From positions 248,001 through 312,000 of the forward strand of contig NZ_JALMDK010000003.1 of assembly GCF_023094165.1 (NCBI RefSeq): a stretch of DNA of 64,000 nucleotides. Direction: 5' to 3'. The position numbers and the translations under genes were made by a program. The notes under the pieces are model-generated. The model was not told the origin of the DNA. It searched no databases and saw only the letters and a program-made list of their open reading frames with translations. This document shows, piece by piece, positions 60,586 through 64,000 of the stretch (positions within the stretch are counted from its first letter, which is position 1; every line of letters starts with the position of its first letter). The stretch is from Crossiella sp. S99.2. GTDB taxonomy: Bacteria; Actinomycetota; Actinomycetes; Mycobacteriales; Pseudonocardiaceae.

Positions 60586-62184
60586 TCACATCGGGTCCAC
60601 CTCCGTCAGGTCGCCGTCCAGGTGCAGCCAGCGGGTGATGCCCAGGCCGCGCAGGAACGGAATGTCGTGGCTGGACACCACCAGAGCGCCCGCGTAGGCG
60701 GTCAGGGCCTGGGTGAGCTGGGCGACGCTGGCCAGGTCCAGATTGTTCGTCGGTTCGTCCAGCAGGAACAGCTGCGGGGCGGGTTCGGCGAGCAACAGGG
60801 TGGCCAGTGAGGCCCGGAACCGTTCGCCGCCGGAGAGCGTGCCTGCCCGCTGTTCGGCTTTGCGGCCGCGCAGCAGGAACTTGGCCAGCTGCGCCCTGAT
60901 CGACTGCGCCGAGGCATCCGGGGCGGCCGCGGCCACATTGTCGATCGTGGACAACCGGTCGTCGAGCACATCCAGGCGCTGTGGCAGCCAGCGCATCGGC
61001 ACCTTCAGCGCCACCTCCCCGGACACCGGTGCCAGGGTGCCCGCGATGGTGCGCAGCAAGGTCGTCTTGCCGGAGCCGTTCGCCCCGACCAGCGCGATCC
61101 GCTCCGGCCCGCGCAGGTCCAGATCGAGCACCGGACCGTTGCGCAATTCCACTGTGGACAGTCGCAGCACCTCGCGGCCGGGCGGGACCTCGGTGTGCGG
61201 CAACCGGATGCGGATCTCCTCATCCACCCGCACCGCCTCCTCGGCCTCCTTGACCCGGTCCTTGGCCTCGGCCAGCTTCTCCAGATGCATGTTCCGGTGC
61301 TTGCCCGCCGAGACCTCCGCGGCCCGCTTCCGGTTGCCCATCACGATCTTGGGCTCCCGTTTCTGCTCATTCATCTTCTGTCCGTAGCGCTGCCGCCGGT
61401 CCAGTTTGGTGCGCGCCTCGACCAGTTCCCGCTGCTGCCGCCGCAGGTCCTGCTCGGCCGCGCGCACCAGCCGCTGCGCGGTCTCCTGCTCGGCGGCCAC
61501 CGCGGCCTCGTAGTCGGAGAAATTGCCGCCGTAGTACCGGACTTCGCCCTCGCGCAGGTCCGCGATCCGGTCCACCAGATCGAGGAGTTCCCGGTCGTGC
61601 GAGACCACCACCAGCACCCCTGGCCAGTCCGCTACGGCGCGGTGCACCAGGCGGCGGGCACGAAGGTCCAGGTTGTTGGTCGGTTCGTCGAGCAACAGGA
61701 CCGGCGGCCGTCGCACCAGCAGCGCGGCAAGCGCGAGCAGGACGGACTCACCTCCGGAGACGGCTCCGACGGTGCGGTCGAGGTCGAGGTGGCCGAGGCC
61801 GAGCCGGTCGAGGGTGGCCCTGGTGCGTTCCTCGACGTCCCAGTCCTCCCCGACGATCCCGAAGTCGGCTTCGGTGCCGCGACCGGACTCGATCGCCGCG
61901 AGGGCTTGGCGCTGCGCCGTGATACCGAGTACGTCATCGATCCTCCTGGTGGCGTCCAACGTGATGGTCTGCGGCAGGTAGCCGAGGTCGCCGGCGATGC
62001 TGATCGACCCGGCGGCCGGGGTCAGCTCACCGGCGAGCAGCCGCAGCAGGGTGGATTTCCCGGAACCGTTGACCCCGATCAGCCCGGTGCGGCCTTCGCC
62101 GATGAGCAGGTTGAGGTCGGTGAAGACGGAATCCCCGTCCGGCCAACGGAATCCGAGCGCGGAACACACAATGGATGCGCTCAT
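60586..62184 (-). CDS. ABC-F family ATP-binding protein
   Basis: 532 aa with two ABC domains and no membrane segment. NBD1: GVNGSGKSTLLRLLAG, SGGESVLLALAALL, LLLDEPTNNLD. Linker rich in charged helices with KLDRRQRYGQKMNEQKREPKIVMGNRKRAAEVSAGKHRN (~275-320). NBD2: GANGSGKTTLLRTIAG, LSGGERFRASLATLL, FLLDEPTNNLD. ABC-F proteins work on the ribosome, some as antibiotic resistance (Vga/TlrC-like) and many as translation factors. The ATG at 62184 is preferred (GGGAGGTGC). A 7-nt A run (62210-62216, U-tract on the transcript) and an in-frame extension upstream could mark attenuation, but no stable hairpin precedes it. Confidence 0.88.
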   Translation of the reverse strand: MSASIVCSALGFRWPDGDSVFTDLNLLIGEGRTGLIGVNGSGKSTLLRLLAGELTPAAGSISIAGDLGYLPQTITLDATRRIDDVLGITAQRQALAAIESGRGTEADFGIVGEDWDVEERTRATLDRLGLGHLDLDRTVGAVSGGESVLLALAALLVRRPPVLLLDEPTNNLDLRARRLVHRAVADWPGVLVVVSHDRELLDLVDRIADLREGEVRYYGGNFSDYEAAVAAEQETAQRLVRAAEQDLRRQQRELVEARTKLDRRQRYGQKMNEQKREPKIVMGNRKRAAEVSAGKHRNMHLEKLAEAKDRVKEAEEAVRVDEEIRIRLPHTEVPPGREVLRLSTVELRNGPVLDLDLRGPERIALVGANGSGKTTLLRTIAGTLAPVSGEVALKVPMRWLPQRLDVLDDRLSTIDNVAAAAPDASAQSIRAQLAKFLLRGRKAEQRAGTLSGGERFRASLATLLLAEPAPQLFLLDEPTNNLDLASVAQLTQALTAYAGALVVSSHDIPFLRGLGITRWLHLDGDLTEVDPM

Positions 62185-62450
62185 GCGCACCTCCCGGGCA
62201 GTCGTCGCGAAAAAAAGAAGGGGGCGACGGACGAGCGCACGGCGACGGCACAACTCAGGAGGGAGGCAACGCGTCCAAGAAGGGAGCGGCCAGGTCCGAG
62301 CACGGGCGGAGGCGGACATGCCTCAACGTCGCGGTGACTCGTAACCTCAGCCGGTCAACCTGTACTCCCTGGGACGGCAATGGGACGCGTTCTACGTTAG
62401 GACCGCCCGGATCGCGCCGCAACCCTATTTCGTCCAGTCCACATGAGACG

Positions 62451-63338
62451 ATGCTCGCCGTGCTGGATCACGGCCTGCCGACCCCGGTCGGTTTTGTCCT
62501 CGGCGGCGGCGGAAGCCTGGGCGCCATCCAGGTCGGCATGCTGCGCGCGCTGGCCGAACACGGCATCCGCCCCGATCTGGTGATCGGCACCTCGGTCGGT
62601 TCGGTCAACGGCTCGCTGCTGGCCCTGGACCCGGAGCACGCGGCGGGACGACTCACCCGGATGTGGGCGAAGATGACCCGCTCCCGGGTCTTCCCCGGCG
62701 GCCCGCTCAAGCAACTGCGCACACTGCGGGCCGGGCGCAATCACCTCTTCCGCAACACCGGCCTGGCCGAGGTGCTCGCCGAAGGACTGGACGGGGCGAC
62801 CCGGTTCAGCGACCTGGCACTGCCCTTCGGTGCGGTCGCGGTGGACGCGGTCACCGCGTTGCCGGTCCTGCTGCACGAGGGTGACCTGGTCCCGGCGATC
62901 CTGGCCAGTGCCGCCATTCCCGGCATCTACCCGCCGGTGCGCATTGGCGAGCAGGTGCTCTACGACGGGGGAGTGCTGGCCAACGTGCCCGTGCGGCAAG
63001 CGCTGAGCATGGGCGCGAAATCGTTGATCGTGCTCGACTGCGCCTTCCCCGGCCACCTGCCCGGCGTGCCCGGCTCACTGCCGGAGACCCTGCTGTTCTG
63101 GGCCACCCTGGCCACCCGCAACCAGGCCGTGCTGGAGGCGACCCGGTGCGCGGAGTCCACACCGATCGTCTACCTGCCCGGCGCCCCCGCCCGCCCGGTC
63201 ACCCCACTGGACTTCCGGTTCACCAGCGAGCTGATCGCCAGCTCCTACGCCGAGTGCACCGAGTTCCTGTCCGGGCTGCGGGTGGACGGGCCCGGCCTGT
63301 ACGGACATCCCGCGGGGCCGACGCCCGGCACGCCCTGA
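62451..63338 (+). CDS. Patatin-like phospholipase
   Basis: 295 aa. Oxyanion loop FVLGGGGSLGAIQVGML (~20-36), nucleophile GTSVGSVNGSLL (~55), and catalytic Asp in YDGGVLANVP (~174). Bacterial patatins hydrolyse phospholipids or lipids; this one lacks an export signal. ATG 62451 is used because similarity begins shortly after; 62443 is out of frame. Confidence 0.88.
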   Translation: MLAVLDHGLPTPVGFVLGGGGSLGAIQVGMLRALAEHGIRPDLVIGTSVGSVNGSLLALDPEHAAGRLTRMWAKMTRSRVFPGGPLKQLRTLRAGRNHLFRNTGLAEVLAEGLDGATRFSDLALPFGAVAVDAVTALPVLLHEGDLVPAILASAAIPGIYPPVRIGEQVLYDGGVLANVPVRQALSMGAKSLIVLDCAFPGHLPGVPGSLPETLLFWATLATRNQAVLEATRCAESTPIVYLPGAPARPVTPLDFRFTSELIASSYAECTEFLSGLRVDGPGLYGHPAGPTPGTP

Positions 63339-63360
63339 CCGATCTGGTTGTCTGGGCAAC

Positions 63361-64000
63361 ATGGGGAGAAAAGCGCTGCTGGTCGCGCTCGGGGTGGATT
63401 CCTTCGGCACCGGGGTGTTCCTGCCGATCACGGTGCTGTACCTGACCTTCGTCATCGGCCTGGACCTGCCGACCGCCGGGATCATCGGCGCCGCCGCCAC
63501 CGCGGTCGGCCTGCTGGTGCCCCCGCTGGCCGGGCACCTGGTCGACCGGTGGGGACCGCGGACCGTGCTGGTCACCGCGCAACTCGTGCAGGCCGCAGGG
63601 GCGGTGTTGTACCTGGTCGCGACAAGTGTGCCGGAGGCGTTCCTGGCCGCGGCGCTGCTGGCGACCGGGCAGCGCGGCTTCTACTGCTCGGTGTTCGTGC
63701 TCATCGCCGACCTGTCCACCGAGATCGCCAAGGACCGGCCGTTCGCGCTGGCCGGGGTCATCATGTCGGTGTGCTTCGGGGTGGGCGCGGGGGTGGCCGG
63801 GTTGCTGATCGGGCAGGGCGACTGGGCATATCGGGTGGTCGCGGCGGGCAACGCGATCAGTTTCCTGGCGTGCGCGGCCATCCTGTTGCGCTATGTCCGG
63901 CCGGTCGCGCACGTGCCCAGCGAACCCGGCGACGGCGGCTTCCGGCAGCTGCTGCGCGACCGGCCCTACCTGAGCCTGATCCTGGTCAACTTCGCCTTCG
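63361..64000 (+). CDS. MFS transporter, 5' part (cut by window end)
   Basis: An open frame from ATG 63361 to the window edge, 213 codons: MGRKALLVALGVDSFGTGVF, six hydrophobic helices, and the MFS loop motif GHLVDRWGPRTVLV (~60-73). It resembles drug/solute exporters of the DHA type. It begins 22 nt after the patatin stop. The C-terminal half is outside the window, so its exact subfamily is open. Confidence 0.8.
   Translation, partial: MGRKALLVALGVDSFGTGVFLPITVLYLTFVIGLDLPTAGIIGAAATAVGLLVPPLAGHLVDRWGPRTVLVTAQLVQAAGAVLYLVATSVPEAFLAAALLATGQRGFYCSVFVLIADLSTEIAKDRPFALAGVIMSVCFGVGAGVAGLLIGQGDWAYRVVAAGNAISFLACAAILLRYVRPVAHVPSEPGDGGFRQLLRDRPYLSLILVNFAF

Overview
The window is very GC-rich DNA in which genes use almost only G or C at third codon positions. 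It has many GTG starts, abundant TetR/MarR/ArsR regulators, a DUF3090 plus SCO1664-type gene pair, and short-spaced TANNNT promoter boxes directly before start codons. This points to a filamentous actinomycete, most likely Pseudonocardiales (inference from content; no 16S, tRNA or housekeeping marker is present). It reads as ordinary chromosome of an accessory-rich arm or flank. I see no phage, IS element, CRISPR array, rRNA or convincing tRNA.

Layout. 1-3 kb: the tail of a TetR gene, a short threonyl-tRNA synthetase paralogue preceded by a Thr-Thr-Thr leader peptide and a strong hairpin, and a Glu/Leu/Phe/Val-type dehydrogenase. 3-9 kb: a nucleotidyltransferase, small membrane proteins, a DJ-1/PfpI protein with a divergent GATase-AraC regulator, and a flavoprotein next to a macrolide-type glycosyltransferase. 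9-15 kb: a STAND/TPR protein, a long repeat-bearing glycosyltransferase-like gene, and two tandem paralogues of unknown function that share an upstream motif. 15-18 kb: AAC(2')-I, TetR and an FAD monooxygenase around a shared, phased operator region. 17.4-24 kb: an M55 D-aminopeptidase (DppA) divergent from a complete dipeptide/oligopeptide ABC importer. 24-31 kb: a pentapeptide-repeat protein, an APH-type kinase, a hexapeptide acetyltransferase, an NmrA-like reductase, and XRE, cupin and MarR genes. 31-35 kb: TetR and a HAD - APH-like kinase - acyl-CoA dehydrogenase operon that has the domain order of vertebrate ACAD10. 35-46 kb: an ATC-hydrolase-like protein, DUF1349, a GT9-like protein, an EF-hand/P450 pair, an Asp/Glu racemase-like protein, a serine hydrolase, a secreted subtilase, and overlapping S66 and S9 peptidase genes. 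46-54 kb: DUF3090/SCO1664-like, a large repeat protein convergent with a SWIM-finger protein, ArsR/SRPBCC with twin operators, and two tiny cysteine-rich ORFs. 54-64 kb: a NodB deacetylase, MoxR ATPase, secreted VanX-like dipeptidase, VWA protein, HSL-type esterase, ABC-F protein, patatin, and an MFS transporter cut by the window edge.

Functional themes are antibiotic or xenobiotic modification (AAC(2'), FAD monooxygenases, APH- and nucleotidyltransferase-fold proteins, ABC-F), D-amino-acid/peptide and cell-wall fragment handling (DppA plus importer, VanX, S66 carboxypeptidase, NodB, racemase, serine hydrolases), and fatty/hydroxy-acid oxidation (HAD-APH-ACAD).

The strongest regulatory observations are the threonine leader before the short ThrRS gene, a very common leaderless promoter architecture (TANNNT, 6-8 nt, then ATG/GTG, at about 16 genes), twin operators before arsR and marR, and a TetR-type palindrome inside the ACAD10-like operon promoter. 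A dispersed repeat of 45-70 bp occurs three times, once inside a coding region.
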